This document shows, in pieces, positions 26,916 to 36,182 of a DNA stretch of 64,000 bases. The notes beneath the pieces are model-generated. The model had not been told where the DNA came from and did not search any database. It saw only the letters and a list, made by a program, of their open reading frames with translations. The translations under genes and the position numbers were made by a program. Position 1 is the stretch's first letter; every line of letters starts with the position of its first letter. Source of the stretch: [Candidatus Thermochlorobacteriaceae] bacterium GBChlB (GTDB lineage Bacteria; Bacteroidota; Chlorobiia; Chlorobiales; Thermochlorobacteraceae); contig JPGV01000012.1 of the NCBI GenBank assembly GCA_000724175.1, positions 62,001 to 126,000 on the forward strand. Reading direction: 5' to 3'.

Positions 26916-27680
26916 TTAAAACGATTGAACAAATTCCAAGCGAAAATTTCTTCCAAACGACGAGACTTGGGTTTGGTTGTCGTTCAGGTTCGTCAGATTC
27001 AGTTCCAGCGTGATGCCACTTCCGAGCGACCAGCGCGCGCCAATGTCCAGAAAGCCGCGTCCGCGCGTTGTCGTTGGACGGTCGTCGTTAAAGGCGGCAT
27101 CGTATTGCAGGTAAATCGTCAGGTCGGCGCCGATGGTTTTTTCCACGCCGAGATAGGCGTTGGCATTAGGGTCATCTTGGCGTTCTAAGATGCTGTAATT
27201 GACACCCGCGTGCAGCGTCAGAAATCCCAAGAACTCGACATTTTTGGAGAGGGCGACAAAAAATCCGGGGGCTTTGCGCTCAAATCGGTTAAGGCTGTCA
27301 ATGAAGTTTCCGCGTCCCTGCGAGTCGAAGCCGAGTGTGAGCGCGGGCGTGGCGAGGTCTTCATCGAGCAATCGGTATCGCGCCATGACGCCGGGCAATC
27401 GGTTCCAGCTTGGCGCGCCAGAGCCAATGACATTTCCCGCGCCGTAAGATGCACCGAAGGCAAATTTATCGGCAATACCGACGCTTGCCGAGAGCATCAC
27501 GCCGCCGCTTGAGAATGCCCAGCCTTCGATGGCATACGTTCCGCGTTTGAACAGTCCGGCGGTCGGCAGGTTGTAGAGGTATCGCGCTTCCTGCGTTGCG
27601 TTTGTGCCGGCGGTGCTTTGCGCAAGCAGCGTTGAAGTGCATACGCATACGAGAAAGAGCGCGGTCAATGTTGTCTTCAT
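26916..27680 (-). CDS. Outer-membrane beta-barrel protein, unknown
   Basis: 254 aa with a signal peptide ending LLAQ. Repeating amphipathic strands follow (YAIEGWAFSSGGVMLSASVGI, FAFGASYGAG, FGRNFRLEFVQSF), ending in Phe. The YNLPTAGLFKRGTYAIEG start resembles OM proteins of the YjbH type. It sits between a phosphoesterase gene (3 bases upstream) and a membrane protein gene (10 bases downstream), so a three-gene operon is likely. Confidence 0.65.
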   Translation of the reverse strand: MKTTLTALFLVCVCTSTLLAQSTAGTNATQEARYLYNLPTAGLFKRGTYAIEGWAFSSGGVMLSASVGIADKFAFGASYGAGNVIGSGAPSWNRLPGVMARYRLLDEDLATPALTLGFDSQGRGNFIDSLNRFERKAPGFFVALSKNVEFLGFLTLHAGVNYSILERQDDPNANAYLGVEKTIGADLTIYLQYDAAFNDDRPTTTRGRGFLDIGARWSLGSGITLELNLTNLNDNQTQVSSFGRNFRLEFVQSF

Positions 27681-27683
27681 CTG

Positions 27684-28538
27684 TTATACTTTTACAAAGT
27701 CGTTGTCGTAGCTGCCGTCGGCGTGAATTGTCACGGCGTTGAATTTTATGCCCGCATGCCGCACCGACCCGCTGTTGATGAAATGCACGCCGTCGATTCG
27801 ATAATCTTCTGCCTTGTGATAGTGTCCGTGCAAGGCAATTTTTGCACCAATCTTTTTGAGTGTTTTCAAATACGCCTCGCGCTCCATCAATTCCATTGAC
27901 CACAAGAAGGCTTGGTCGAGCGCGTTGCTTGGCTCGTAAATGCGGAACGCATGATGGCAGAGCGCGACGACGAACTTATCGTGCAGTGCCGCAAGAATTT
28001 CGGGCTGCTCGACCGCATAGCGCTCGGTGGCGTGAATGTATCCGCGAGAGCCTGCGGGATTGCGCCGCGCCGACCACTCCAAGACACTATTGAACGAGAC
28101 GATGGCAACGCCGCTCGTCGCCCCGTCTAAAATTTTGATAAAGGGGAAATACGTTAAAATCTGCGCGTCGCTGGTGATGGTTTCGCGGAAGATGTCGCAA
28201 AAGTTGTGCAGTTTTTTGAGGTAGCTCATACCGGTTGCTTGGACAGCTCGCACAAGCGTTTCGCGCAGACCGTCGCCCGAAAACTCATACTTGCCGAAAA
28301 TGTCGTGGTTGCCCGGAATGATGGTGATTTTTTCCCAACTAAGCACATTGTTTTTAGCAAGCACGTCGCGCAGCCGATAAAGGTCGTCGAAGTTAGCCAC
28401 ATCGACAATGTCGCCGGTCATCACCAAATGGTCGAAGCCTTTATCAAAGATGCGCCGAATCAAGTCGTCAATCTCGGCGATACAACTTGGGCGATGTGCT
28501 GTGTCGAGATGAATATCGGAGATGTGCGCCAATTTCAT
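27684..28538 (-). CDS. Calcineurin-like metallophosphoesterase
   Basis: 284 aa, cytoplasmic. The di-metal site motifs are in order: HISDIHLD (D8, H10), MTGDIVD, IPGNHD and LHGHYH. Substrate unknown (3',5'-cAMP phosphodiesterase of the CpdA type, or a nucleic-acid phosphatase). Two class III cyclases in the window make a cAMP phosphodiesterase role worth testing. First gene of a minus-strand operon with the OM barrel. Confidence 0.85.
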   Translation of the reverse strand: MKLAHISDIHLDTAHRPSCIAEIDDLIRRIFDKGFDHLVMTGDIVDVANFDDLYRLRDVLAKNNVLSWEKITIIPGNHDIFGKYEFSGDGLRETLVRAVQATGMSYLKKLHNFCDIFRETITSDAQILTYFPFIKILDGATSGVAIVSFNSVLEWSARRNPAGSRGYIHATERYAVEQPEILAALHDKFVVALCHHAFRIYEPSNALDQAFLWSMELMEREAYLKTLKKIGAKIALHGHYHKAEDYRIDGVHFINSGSVRHAGIKFNAVTIHADGSYDNDFVKV

Positions 28539-28658
28539 ATTGTTTGGTCTCGTCGTCTCTATTTAGAGCTTCGCCTGTGGTTTTGAAAAGTGGCAAAAAA
28601 GCCCGTCCTTTCAGAACTTTCAAATGAACGCTTATCGAATTTTCTAACCAACTCTTGT

Positions 28659-30803
28659 ATGTCAACTGTTACATCATCATCGCTTTTGGAGGCGTCGCGC
28701 GTCTATTCTGTCCCCGAACAACTCTTAGGCTTGAAGCAGCTCTCGAAAAACCTTTGGTGGTCGTGGAACGGCGAAGCGCAAGCCTTGTTTGCTGAACTTT
28801 CGCCACGGCTCTGGTCGAAATTTAATCATAATCCCTCAGAGGTAATGATGAATGTTTCGGAACAGGAACTTACGGCGCGGCTTGCCGACACGGCGTTTTC
28901 GGCGCAGGTCTCGCACGTCCTCAAAAAATTTTACGACTATCTGGGCAGCAACACCACTTGGGCACATACACATGCAACCGAGTTTGCCGACCATCCCGTC
29001 GCGTATTTCAGCGCGGAGTTCGGCTTGCACGAATCACTGCCGATTTACTCTGGCGGTCTGGGCGTGCTGGCGGGCGACCACATCAAAGCCGCAAGCGATT
29101 TGGGCTTGAACTTCGTCGGCATTAGCCTGTATTACCGTGAAGGCTATTTCCAGCAGCGCCTCTCGCCCGACGGTTGGCAACAAGAACTCTACCCGCTCTA
29201 CAAACCAGACTTTCTGCCGCTCGACCTGGTTACCGATGCAGATGGCAAGCCGATTGTCGTTTCCGTTGACCTTGCGCACAGCATCGTCCATCTTCAAGGC
29301 TGGGCCGTGAAAGTCGGTCGCGCCACGCTTTACCTGCTCGATGCCAATCTTGAACAAAACGAGCATCATTACCGAGACATCACCAGCCGCGTCTATGGCG
29401 GCGACAGCACCACGCGCATCAATCAAGAAGTCATTTTGGGCATTGGCGGTGTGAAGTTTTTACATGCGCTTGGCTTGCGTCCAAAAGTCTATCACATGAA
29501 CGAAGGGCATTCGGCGTTTCTGACACTTGAACTCTTGCGCGAACACATTGCGTCGGGCAAGTCATTAACTGAGGCAAAAGAGTTGGTCAAATCGCGCTGT
29601 GTCTTTACAACGCACACGCCCGTGCCAGCCGGACACGACCGCTTTTCGCCCGACCTGATGGATTATACTTTTTCGCATTTTATCAAATCGCTCGGCATTG
29701 ATTTTGACACCTTGATGTCGCTTGGGCGCGAGAACCCTGCCGATAAACTCTCGCACTTTACGATGACGGTCTTGTGTCTGAACCTTTCGCGCGCCGCCAA
29801 TGGCGTTTCGGAGTTACACGGCAGCGTTTCGCGCGAGATGTGGAAGCATCTTTACGGCACCGCATCACCGAGCGACGTGCCGATTGGATACATCACCAAC
29901 GGCATTCACACGCGCAGCTGGATTAACGACAAAGCCGACGCATTTTGGCGCAGACATGCCGACGACAACGAGGCATTTTTTACCGACGCGAACACGTTGG
30001 CACACATCTTAGCGGGTATCTCCGATGCAGAACTCTGGGCGTTACGCTATCAACTGCGGCGCGAGATGATTGAGTTCGTCCGCCAACGCTTAGAAGAACA
30101 AAACCTGCGGCACGGCTGGGAAATGGGCATTTTATATCCGCACACGCTTTCGCCCGACGTCCTAACGATTGGATTTGCTCGACGCTTCGCCACCTACAAA
30201 CGCGCCCCGCTCATCTTTAGCGACATCGAGCGCATCTCGAAAATCATCAACCATTCGGAGCGTCCGGTTCAATTGGTCTTTGCGGGCAAGGCACATCCGC
30301 GCGACAACGGCGGCAAGAAGTTCATCCAGGAGATTTTTCACATTACCCGTATGCCGCAATTTCTCGGCAAGGTCATCTTCCTCGAAAATTACGATATGAA
30401 CGTCACGCGGCATTTGATTTCAGGCGTCGATGTCTGGCTCAATACGCCCATGCGCCCCCTTGAAGCTAGCGGCACATCAGGGCAAAAAGTCGTGGCGTCG
30501 GGCGGCTTGAACTTCAGCATCTTGGACGGCTGGTGGCGCGAAGCCTACAACGGCTCCAACGGCTGGGCAATCGGCAAAGATGAACACTTGCCCGACCAAG
30601 ACGCACAAAATAAACTTGATGCCGCCGCCCTTTACGACACGCTCGAACATGACCTTGTGCCGATGTTTTACGAGCGCAACAAGGGCATACCCACCAACTG
30701 GATTGCCCGTATCAGAAATTCGATGCAGACCTTGATGCCCGTCTACAACACGCACCGCATGGTTACGGAGTACATTGAAAAGTATTACAAAACTAACGCA
30801 TGA
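28659..30803 (+). CDS. glgP: Alpha-glucan phosphorylase (GT35)
   Basis: Releases glucose-1-phosphate from glycogen or maltodextrin by phosphorolysis. 714 aa from the ATG at 28659, the 'short' TIGR02094-type phosphorylase (a GTG at 28590 is in frame but extends past the conserved start). Signatures: FSAEFGLHESLPIYSGGLGVLAGDH, EGHSAF, the TTHTPVPAGHD region, ITNGIHTRSW, and the PLP site EASGTSGQKVV with Lys610. The DGWWREAYN block follows. A GH57 glucanotransferase lies at the right edge of the window, suggesting glycogen turnover in this organism. A strong terminator follows. Confidence 0.95.
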   Translation: MSTVTSSSLLEASRVYSVPEQLLGLKQLSKNLWWSWNGEAQALFAELSPRLWSKFNHNPSEVMMNVSEQELTARLADTAFSAQVSHVLKKFYDYLGSNTTWAHTHATEFADHPVAYFSAEFGLHESLPIYSGGLGVLAGDHIKAASDLGLNFVGISLYYREGYFQQRLSPDGWQQELYPLYKPDFLPLDLVTDADGKPIVVSVDLAHSIVHLQGWAVKVGRATLYLLDANLEQNEHHYRDITSRVYGGDSTTRINQEVILGIGGVKFLHALGLRPKVYHMNEGHSAFLTLELLREHIASGKSLTEAKELVKSRCVFTTHTPVPAGHDRFSPDLMDYTFSHFIKSLGIDFDTLMSLGRENPADKLSHFTMTVLCLNLSRAANGVSELHGSVSREMWKHLYGTASPSDVPIGYITNGIHTRSWINDKADAFWRRHADDNEAFFTDANTLAHILAGISDAELWALRYQLRREMIEFVRQRLEEQNLRHGWEMGILYPHTLSPDVLTIGFARRFATYKRAPLIFSDIERISKIINHSERPVQLVFAGKAHPRDNGGKKFIQEIFHITRMPQFLGKVIFLENYDMNVTRHLISGVDVWLNTPMRPLEASGTSGQKVVASGGLNFSILDGWWREAYNGSNGWAIGKDEHLPDQDAQNKLDAAALYDTLEHDLVPMFYERNKGIPTNWIARIRNSMQTLMPVYNTHRMVTEYIEKYYKTNA

Positions 30804-30824
30804 TCGTCCGTCTTGCCTTGTCCT

Positions 30825-30858
30825 AAAGGGCTTGCAGATGGTCGACGCAAGCCTTTTC
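30825..30858 (+). terminator. Intrinsic terminator after glgP
   Basis: AAAGGGCTTGC, 11-base loop, GCAAGCCTTTT: an 11-bp stem with one G-T pair ending in T, 22 bases beyond the stop codon and just before the convergent cyclase gene. Confidence 0.8.
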
Positions 30859-30871
30859 GGTGGAGGTCAGT

Positions 30872-33037
30872 TTATTTTGTTTTCATTACATAGACGCCGT
30901 CCCACGAGTCGGGCAGATTTTCTTCCGACAAGATGTAGCAGCGTTTGATATAGGTTTGCGCTGGTCCGTCGTTTGGGTCAAGTTTTTTGACGTCCTCAAA
31001 TACTTTGATTGCCTTTGTCCACTCGCGCTTTCGGTAGAGCGCTAAGCCTTCGGCGAAGAGTTTAAGTTTCTCTTCTTGGTCTTTGTCAAGTTCGCCTTTT
31101 TCGCAAATTAATTCGTAGATGCGAATGGGAATTGCTTTGCCTTTGACGCGCAGGTTGTCGAGTTCGCGCACCTCGACCATGTCTTTTGCCAATTGGTAGG
31201 TGGCTTCGCTGATTAAAATGCGCGTGCCGTATTCTTTGTTCACGCCCTCTAAGCGCGAGGCAAGATTGACGGCGTCGCCGATGGCGGTGTAATCCATATG
31301 CATCTCCGAGCCGATATTGCCAACAACCATTTTGCCCGTGTTCAGTCCAATTCGCGTCTGAAAATGCGGCAAGTCTGCGCTCTTTTGCTGGTAGAACGCC
31401 GTGAGTTTGCGCTGCACATCGAGCGCTGCAAGACACGCCGACGCCGCGTGCAGGTCTTTAGCAATCGGCGCACCGAAGACCGCCATAATCGCATCGCCGA
31501 TGTATTTATCGACCATTGCTTCGCGGTCGAGAATCACACGGCTCGCGATGGTGAAATACTCGTTGAGAAACAGCACAAGGTCTTTCGGCGAGAGTTTTTC
31601 AGAAATATCCGTGAAGCCCTCAATATCGGAGAAGAACACCGTCGCCTCCACTTCTTGTCCGCCCAGCTCGACCACATCGGGATTTTCAACGATGGAATCA
31701 ATGACGCGAGCGTTCAAGTATCGGTTGAAGACTTTTCGCAGCTCGCGTTTCTGGCTGCCTTCGGTCGCATAACTGACGACGGCGGCGAGCGCAAAGGAAA
31801 GAGAGAGCGCAAGCTCAGGCATCACTATCGGCATCCACACATTTGCATTGTAAAACACCGCCATTGCCGCACCGAAGTATCCTGCCGCCAACACCACAAC
31901 AGTGCCAACGCTGACGCCGATTTGATTGACTCTAAAAAAAACAAACGATGTAATTAAGGCTAATAGCAACCCAATGAGATAGGTCGCCCATTCGGGTGTT
32001 TCACGCAGGTAATGCCCGTTGAGCAAGTTGCTCATCATCGTCGCGTGAATTTCCATGCCCGGATACGGCTCGAGTTCGGTGAAGGGCGTCGGCTTGAAAT
32101 CGAGCAGCCCAGCCGCAGAGGCACCAACGACGATATGCTTTCCGCGAAATGCGTCGAGTGGCACATCGGGCGTTTCACCTTGCTCTAATTTTGCGGCAGA
32201 GACAATGAGCGAGGCAATCGAGTAATACTTAAACGCGCCGTCTGGTCCTCCTTTGCCATACCAATAGAGCAAAAAATCGCCGCTCTTCGAAAGTGGAATT
32301 GTTTTGACGAGCGAATCAATGGCGGCGTTTGAGATGTCCTTCGCCGTCATTAGCCCAGCCAGCCCGAAATACGGAAGATGCCCAGCGCCCAGTTTGTAGA
32401 GCAGTGGCGCGTGGCGCGCAATGCCGTCTTTATCGTTCTCGAAATTGACAACGCCCAAGCGCCGCGCCGCATCTTGAAAGGCGGGAATTGGCGCAGTTGC
32501 CCGTTCAAATGTCGGCAGGTTGCCGCTAAATGCCGAGACCGCCAGCAAGTGCCTTGCCTCAATTGGATTACCACTCAAGCCGCCGTCGCTGCTCGAGAGA
32601 TGCGCCACCAAAACAACGTTCGCCGATTGTTTCATCGCGTCGGCAAATGCGGCGTCAGATTCTTTTGCGTCCGCGTTCAGGCGGTCAATGTCGGGCTGCG
32701 AAAAATCAATATCAAACGCAATCGTCTTTGCGCCTGCTTTGGAGAGATAGCGAACCAAGGTGCCGTAAAACTCGCGCGGCCAGGGCCAGCGAATTTCCTG
32801 CTTCTGAAAAAAATCTAAACTGTTTTGGTCAATCGCAACCAGCACTACCGACGTGTCCGCCTTGTCGGGACGGTAAGCGTTTAGAAATCGAAAGTCGAGC
32901 GATTTCAGTTCGGCCACGTCCAATAGCCTCGTTGCATAAACCAGCGCAGCCAGCATGAATCCGCCAACCGCGACGACCAACGACAGCACCAGTTTGGATT
33001 TTTGTGCTTGACGCAAAAGCGTTTGCAGTGTGTTCAT
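30872..33037 (-). CDS. CHASE2-domain adenylate/guanylate cyclase
   Basis: Membrane sensor cyclase of 721 aa. N-terminal membrane helix (about 17-36), a ~300-residue extracytoplasmic CHASE2 domain, then three membrane helices (about 360-435). The cytoplasmic class III cyclase domain (about 465-640) contains FFSDIEGFTDISEKL (metal Asp), YIGDAIMAVFGAP, and AIGDAVNLASRLEG with the transition-state Asn/Arg. A C-terminal ~60 residues (LYRKREWTKAIKVF, DPNDGPAQTYIKRC) look like a TPR hairpin. Lys in VDKYIGD argues for ATP as substrate. It is convergent with glgP and paralogous to the cyclase at 45.5 kb. No CRP-type receptor is seen here. Confidence 0.9.
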   Translation of the reverse strand: MNTLQTLLRQAQKSKLVLSLVVAVGGFMLAALVYATRLLDVAELKSLDFRFLNAYRPDKADTSVVLVAIDQNSLDFFQKQEIRWPWPREFYGTLVRYLSKAGAKTIAFDIDFSQPDIDRLNADAKESDAAFADAMKQSANVVLVAHLSSSDGGLSGNPIEARHLLAVSAFSGNLPTFERATAPIPAFQDAARRLGVVNFENDKDGIARHAPLLYKLGAGHLPYFGLAGLMTAKDISNAAIDSLVKTIPLSKSGDFLLYWYGKGGPDGAFKYYSIASLIVSAAKLEQGETPDVPLDAFRGKHIVVGASAAGLLDFKPTPFTELEPYPGMEIHATMMSNLLNGHYLRETPEWATYLIGLLLALITSFVFFRVNQIGVSVGTVVVLAAGYFGAAMAVFYNANVWMPIVMPELALSLSFALAAVVSYATEGSQKRELRKVFNRYLNARVIDSIVENPDVVELGGQEVEATVFFSDIEGFTDISEKLSPKDLVLFLNEYFTIASRVILDREAMVDKYIGDAIMAVFGAPIAKDLHAASACLAALDVQRKLTAFYQQKSADLPHFQTRIGLNTGKMVVGNIGSEMHMDYTAIGDAVNLASRLEGVNKEYGTRILISEATYQLAKDMVEVRELDNLRVKGKAIPIRIYELICEKGELDKDQEEKLKLFAEGLALYRKREWTKAIKVFEDVKKLDPNDGPAQTYIKRCYILSEENLPDSWDGVYVMKTK

Positions 33038-33120
33038 TGTGGCGTGAGCGTTTTTTTTAAGTTACGATTTTTTCACTCGTCCCACGATAATACAAGCCGC
33101 TTTTCTGCGCCGCCCAGCGT

Positions 33121-33152
33121 TTTGAACATCGCCCTTCTTACCGTTATATTTA
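33121..33152 (+). promoter_or_regulatory. Promoter of LPP20-like lipoprotein
   Basis: TTTG (33121-33124), 20 bases, TATATTTA (33145-33152): one mismatch from the Bacteroidota TTTG-N19/20-TAnnTTTG pattern. It predicts a leader of about 50 bases. Confidence 0.55.
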
Positions 33153-33208
33153 TCCCGCTTTCAGAACCCATTCTGAGGCAACTCAACTAATCAAATTTGG
33201 AGGTATCC

Positions 33209-33805
33209 ATGCGTAAAGTTTCTTATTATCTGCTGCTTGCCCTTGTGGCGACGAGCGTTATCGGTTGTGGCGGCTCTAAAACCGCTCAGCAAGACGATGA
33301 CGATATGGTCGAGCAAAAACAGCGCGCTCCTGAATTCTACGCGCTTGCCGAAAAAATTAACAAAGGCGGCGGTGTCGCCGAAGTGGCTTTCGCCGAATCG
33401 GAGCGTGAAGACTTTGCAGAACAAAAAGCCATCATTGAAGCACAGCGCCTGATTTCGCAGCGCTATGAAACTAAAATTGCGGGCTTGACCAAGCGCTTTG
33501 CCGAAGAAGTCTCTGGAAACACCTCCGCGGGTGGCGCAGAAATCAATGAACTCTTCAGCAATACCGTCAAGGCCTCGACGAAGACCGTGCTTCAAGGCGC
33601 AACGAAACTCAAACCGCCGAAGACCTTTAAATCCAAAAAAAGCGGCAAATTCACCTGCTACGTCGTCTATGGCATTGACCCAGACAACTTGAACCAATCC
33701 ATCATGGATCAAGCCAAAACCAATCCGAAACTCTATGAGCGCTTCCGTGCCTCGCAAGCGTTCCAAGACCTGCAAAAGGAAATGGAAGCATACGATGGTC
33801 AATAA
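33209..33805 (+). CDS. LPP20-like lipoprotein
   Basis: 198 aa from the ATG at 33209, where TTTGGAGG is an ideal Shine-Dalgarno (5 bases). Lipobox VIGC (Cys18). The mature domain starts with a highly charged linker, then VAFAESEREDFAEQKAIIEAQRLISQRYETKIAGLTKRF and a YVVYGIDPDNLNQ strand. These are the features of the LPP20/DUF4136-like lipoprotein family as I remember them. The next plus-strand gene has a related fold. A terminator separates them, so they are independently expressed. Confidence 0.68.
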   Translation: MRKVSYYLLLALVATSVIGCGGSKTAQQDDDDMVEQKQRAPEFYALAEKINKGGGVAEVAFAESEREDFAEQKAIIEAQRLISQRYETKIAGLTKRFAEEVSGNTSAGGAEINELFSNTVKASTKTVLQGATKLKPPKTFKSKKSGKFTCYVVYGIDPDNLNQSIMDQAKTNPKLYERFRASQAFQDLQKEMEAYDGQ

Positions 33806-33821
33806 ACCGTAGCGGCTATCC

Positions 33822-33857
33822 AAAAGGCGTCTTCTTTTGAGGACGCCTTTTCTTTTT
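33822..33857 (+). terminator. Intrinsic terminator after lipoprotein
   Basis: AAAAGGCGTC, 10-base loop, GACGCCTTTT with a perfect 10-bp stem, then CTTTTT, 16 bases past the stop codon. Confidence 0.9.
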
Positions 33858-33892
33858 ACAACAGTCTCAAACGGCTCTCAACTGCTGATGTT

Positions 33893-34675
33893 ATGAACCG
33901 CGTCGTTGTTTTCGCTGGTGCGCTTTTGTTCTCCATGTCGCTCTCCGCGCAATCCTATCCCGACTGGTTTCTGTATCCCGCGCAATATCCGACCATCATT
34001 ACGGGATTCAGCTACAACCGCACCGACCCTGCCGTCGATGCCGAGCGAATGTATTGCGTCTATCAAGAGTGCATCGTCAATGGCACGTTTGAAGTCTATA
34101 ACAACGAGACAAATGACCTTTTTCTCATCAACAGTGATTATTACTACTACTTTTCGGATAGCACCTTGCAAGCGATTCAGGGCAATTTGTATTGCCACGA
34201 TTCGTTTATTACCAGCGTGGCGCGGCGCGACATCGTCGGCGCGTTCTCGACTGATAAGACGCTTGAACTAGAACGAAAATTTTTACGCATTGAGTCTCTG
34301 CCCACGCCAGAGTGGACAGAGAAACGCTATTGGACAGAGGGCGACTATGCCTATGGTGTCGGATTCTACACGGCGCGCGGCGCTAAAAACGACGCGTGGA
34401 AAACCGCCGAGGAACAAGCCTACTTTCAAATTCTCACCAACACCGCCGTAAAGATGTATTCCATGCGCATCGCCGAGAAAGCCTCCGACGGCGGCACAGT
34501 CGAGACAGCATCAGTGATGAAATTGAAATTTTCGCTCCGCAACATTGAAGTCATGGAGCGTTGGCACTCGCTCGAAAAAGAGATGTTTTATGTGTTAGTG
34601 CGCATTCGGCACAGCAACATCAAATCGCCCTATGTGAAACCGACCTACAAAAAAGTCAGCCGCACGGAGAAGTAA
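33893..34675 (+). CDS. Exported LPP20-like protein, unknown
   Basis: 260 aa with signal peptide (ending LSAQ). The mature part begins SYPDWFLYPAQYPTIITGFSY and later YGVGFYTARGAKNDAWKTAEEQAYFQI, with FYVLVRIRH near the end. This resembles the 'helix after Gly/Phe/Tyr, then conserved AxxxAxxxL helix' layout of LPP20-related envelope proteins. No catalytic motif. It follows the LPP20-like lipoprotein on the same strand, after the terminator. Confidence 0.55.
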   Translation: MNRVVVFAGALLFSMSLSAQSYPDWFLYPAQYPTIITGFSYNRTDPAVDAERMYCVYQECIVNGTFEVYNNETNDLFLINSDYYYYFSDSTLQAIQGNLYCHDSFITSVARRDIVGAFSTDKTLELERKFLRIESLPTPEWTEKRYWTEGDYAYGVGFYTARGAKNDAWKTAEEQAYFQILTNTAVKMYSMRIAEKASDGGTVETASVMKLKFSLRNIEVMERWHSLEKEMFYVLVRIRHSNIKSPYVKPTYKKVSRTEK

Positions 34676-34711
34676 CTGCTCAAGCCGGTGCACCCGCCGC
34701 TCGCTTGCGCC

Positions 34712-35761
34712 TCAAGCAATTGCAGCTTGGCGTATTGCCATTGAAGTTTCCTTTGCCCATATCAAGCGCTCTGCTGCCTGCCTGACACGCTCGGCAAGCC
34801 ATGCGGCAAACTCTGGCGACTCATTGATGCACTCAACGTAAATCATCTTGTCGTAGCCTGCCGCTTTGACTTCCTCAATGCCTTCAAGGTCGGCTTCGCT
34901 ATTGTCGGCAAAAAATCCATACGGGAACTTTACCACTTGCTCAATGCCTTCGGCTTTAAATTCTTCTAACGCCTTGGCTAAGGTTTCTGGCATCCATTCG
35001 CCGCCGAATTGGTGGTTCATTGCGCCGATTTTGATGCTCTGGAACACATTTCTCTCGTCGCGCTCTATTGCTGATTTCAACCTCTCGAAAAACAGCATCG
35101 TTTCTTTGTAGCCCGTGTTGATTGTCGGCATCTCGCCGTTGCTATCCTTGACGAGCGTGCCGTGAACCGACAAGACCAACCCTGCTTTTTGACCTTTTAA
35201 CTCGGCAAGTTTCGGCTCCAGTTTTTTGAAGAGATGGTCGACATAGAGCTGAAGTAATTTTTCGTCGTTCCAGAGGTGTTTCAACACGCGCACTTTTTCA
35301 AAGGCGATGTCTCGAAATTCATTCAGCGTAATGTAGCACGCAATTCCGCAGGAAAATTCGGACTCGACAGGAATCATCGGCACGACAATGACTGCGTCGT
35401 AATGCGCGACCGCTCTTTTGACATCTTCATAATACGGCGGCACGAAGTAATACGCTTCTCGGACATCATACTCCAACTCCGCCGACCCTTGATTTGACAA
35501 GCGATTCAGGGCGGCTTGTATGGCGTCGGCTTGTTTTCGCGTTACCTCATTGAGCCGCGAGCGGTAGCCTAATTTTCCCCAGTAGTTTTTTCGCTTTCGG
35601 CTGCGCAAAACGGCAATGAGCAGTTGAATTGGCTTCGGCAAATTAGCGATGCGTGAGGTGATGTAACGCAAAATGCGCTGCGAGTTTGGATAGAGATTCT
35701 TGAAGGTGGGGTCTTCGACTTCGCCGTAGGTGGCGATAAGCACGGCTATTTTCTTTTTCAT
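34712..35761 (-). CDS. hemH: Ferrochelatase-family protein
   Basis: 349 aa, cytoplasmic chelatase fold. The N terminus KIAVLIATYGEVEDPTF starts with the first Rossmann-like strand. The second half carries LVLSVHGTLVKDSNGE, where His is the metal/porphyrin ligand, and VVKFPYGFFADNSEADLEGIEEV. It inserts Fe2+ into protoporphyrin IX if a true ferrochelatase. The sequence is divergent from E. coli HemH (no intact SxHxxP). Chlorobi have related chelatase-like proteins, so another chelatase (sirohydrochlorin or cobalt type) is possible. It is monocistronic. Confidence 0.75.
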   Translation of the reverse strand: MKKKIAVLIATYGEVEDPTFKNLYPNSQRILRYITSRIANLPKPIQLLIAVLRSRKRKNYWGKLGYRSRLNEVTRKQADAIQAALNRLSNQGSAELEYDVREAYYFVPPYYEDVKRAVAHYDAVIVVPMIPVESEFSCGIACYITLNEFRDIAFEKVRVLKHLWNDEKLLQLYVDHLFKKLEPKLAELKGQKAGLVLSVHGTLVKDSNGEMPTINTGYKETMLFFERLKSAIERDERNVFQSIKIGAMNHQFGGEWMPETLAKALEEFKAEGIEQVVKFPYGFFADNSEADLEGIEEVKAAGYDKMIYVECINESPEFAAWLAERVRQAAERLIWAKETSMAIRQAAIA

Positions 35762-35836
35762 CGGACGAACTTCAGTTGAATAGTTGACTCAATTAACAGT
35801 CCAGACTGATGTTTCATTCCAACTTAAAAAAGTACT

Positions 35837-36182
35837 TCATAAATCGAGTTGAAATCGTAAGGCATCTGCAATTGCATGCTTTACTTCTTCACCCTCCAGC
35901 CTTCCAAGCTCTTGCTGCAATCGTCTTTTAATCAAGCGTTCTTATCTGATAACAAAGCGCGATGGATTCGTTTGTCAAGCCAGCTGTTCCTCTCGTGAGC
36001 AAAGTTTCGTTAGGGTAAATTTTTCTACTTTCTTTGCGCGTCGTTATCGGAATCACATTGACAATCGGTAATACTTGATTGCTTGCTTCACTGCTTACAA
36101 CTAAAACAGGTCTCGTCTTTCCCTGCTCCGACCCAATTGTCGGATCGAGATTAGCGATGAATACTTTCCAGCGAAACTCCAT
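35837..36182 (-). pseudogene. mazF: MazF/PemK-family toxin, frameshifted
   Basis: mRNA interferase toxin interrupted by an apparent one-base insertion. The first 84 residues are a normal PemK-like N terminus (NLDPTIGSEQGKTRPVLVV, PITTRKE, YPNETLL, GLTNESIALCYQIRTLD) ending at a TAA (35928-35930). Dropping one T in CTTGATTAAAAG (35926-35937) restores the frame and gives TLDKRRLQQELGRLEGEEV... to a TGA at 35837-35839. This is the expected conserved MazF C terminus (RTLDkxRL) and the usual ~115 aa length. The downstream frame is thus real but displaced by +1. Either the toxin is inactivated or the base is a sequencing error. It starts directly after the antitoxin stop (TAA-ATG). Confidence 0.85.
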
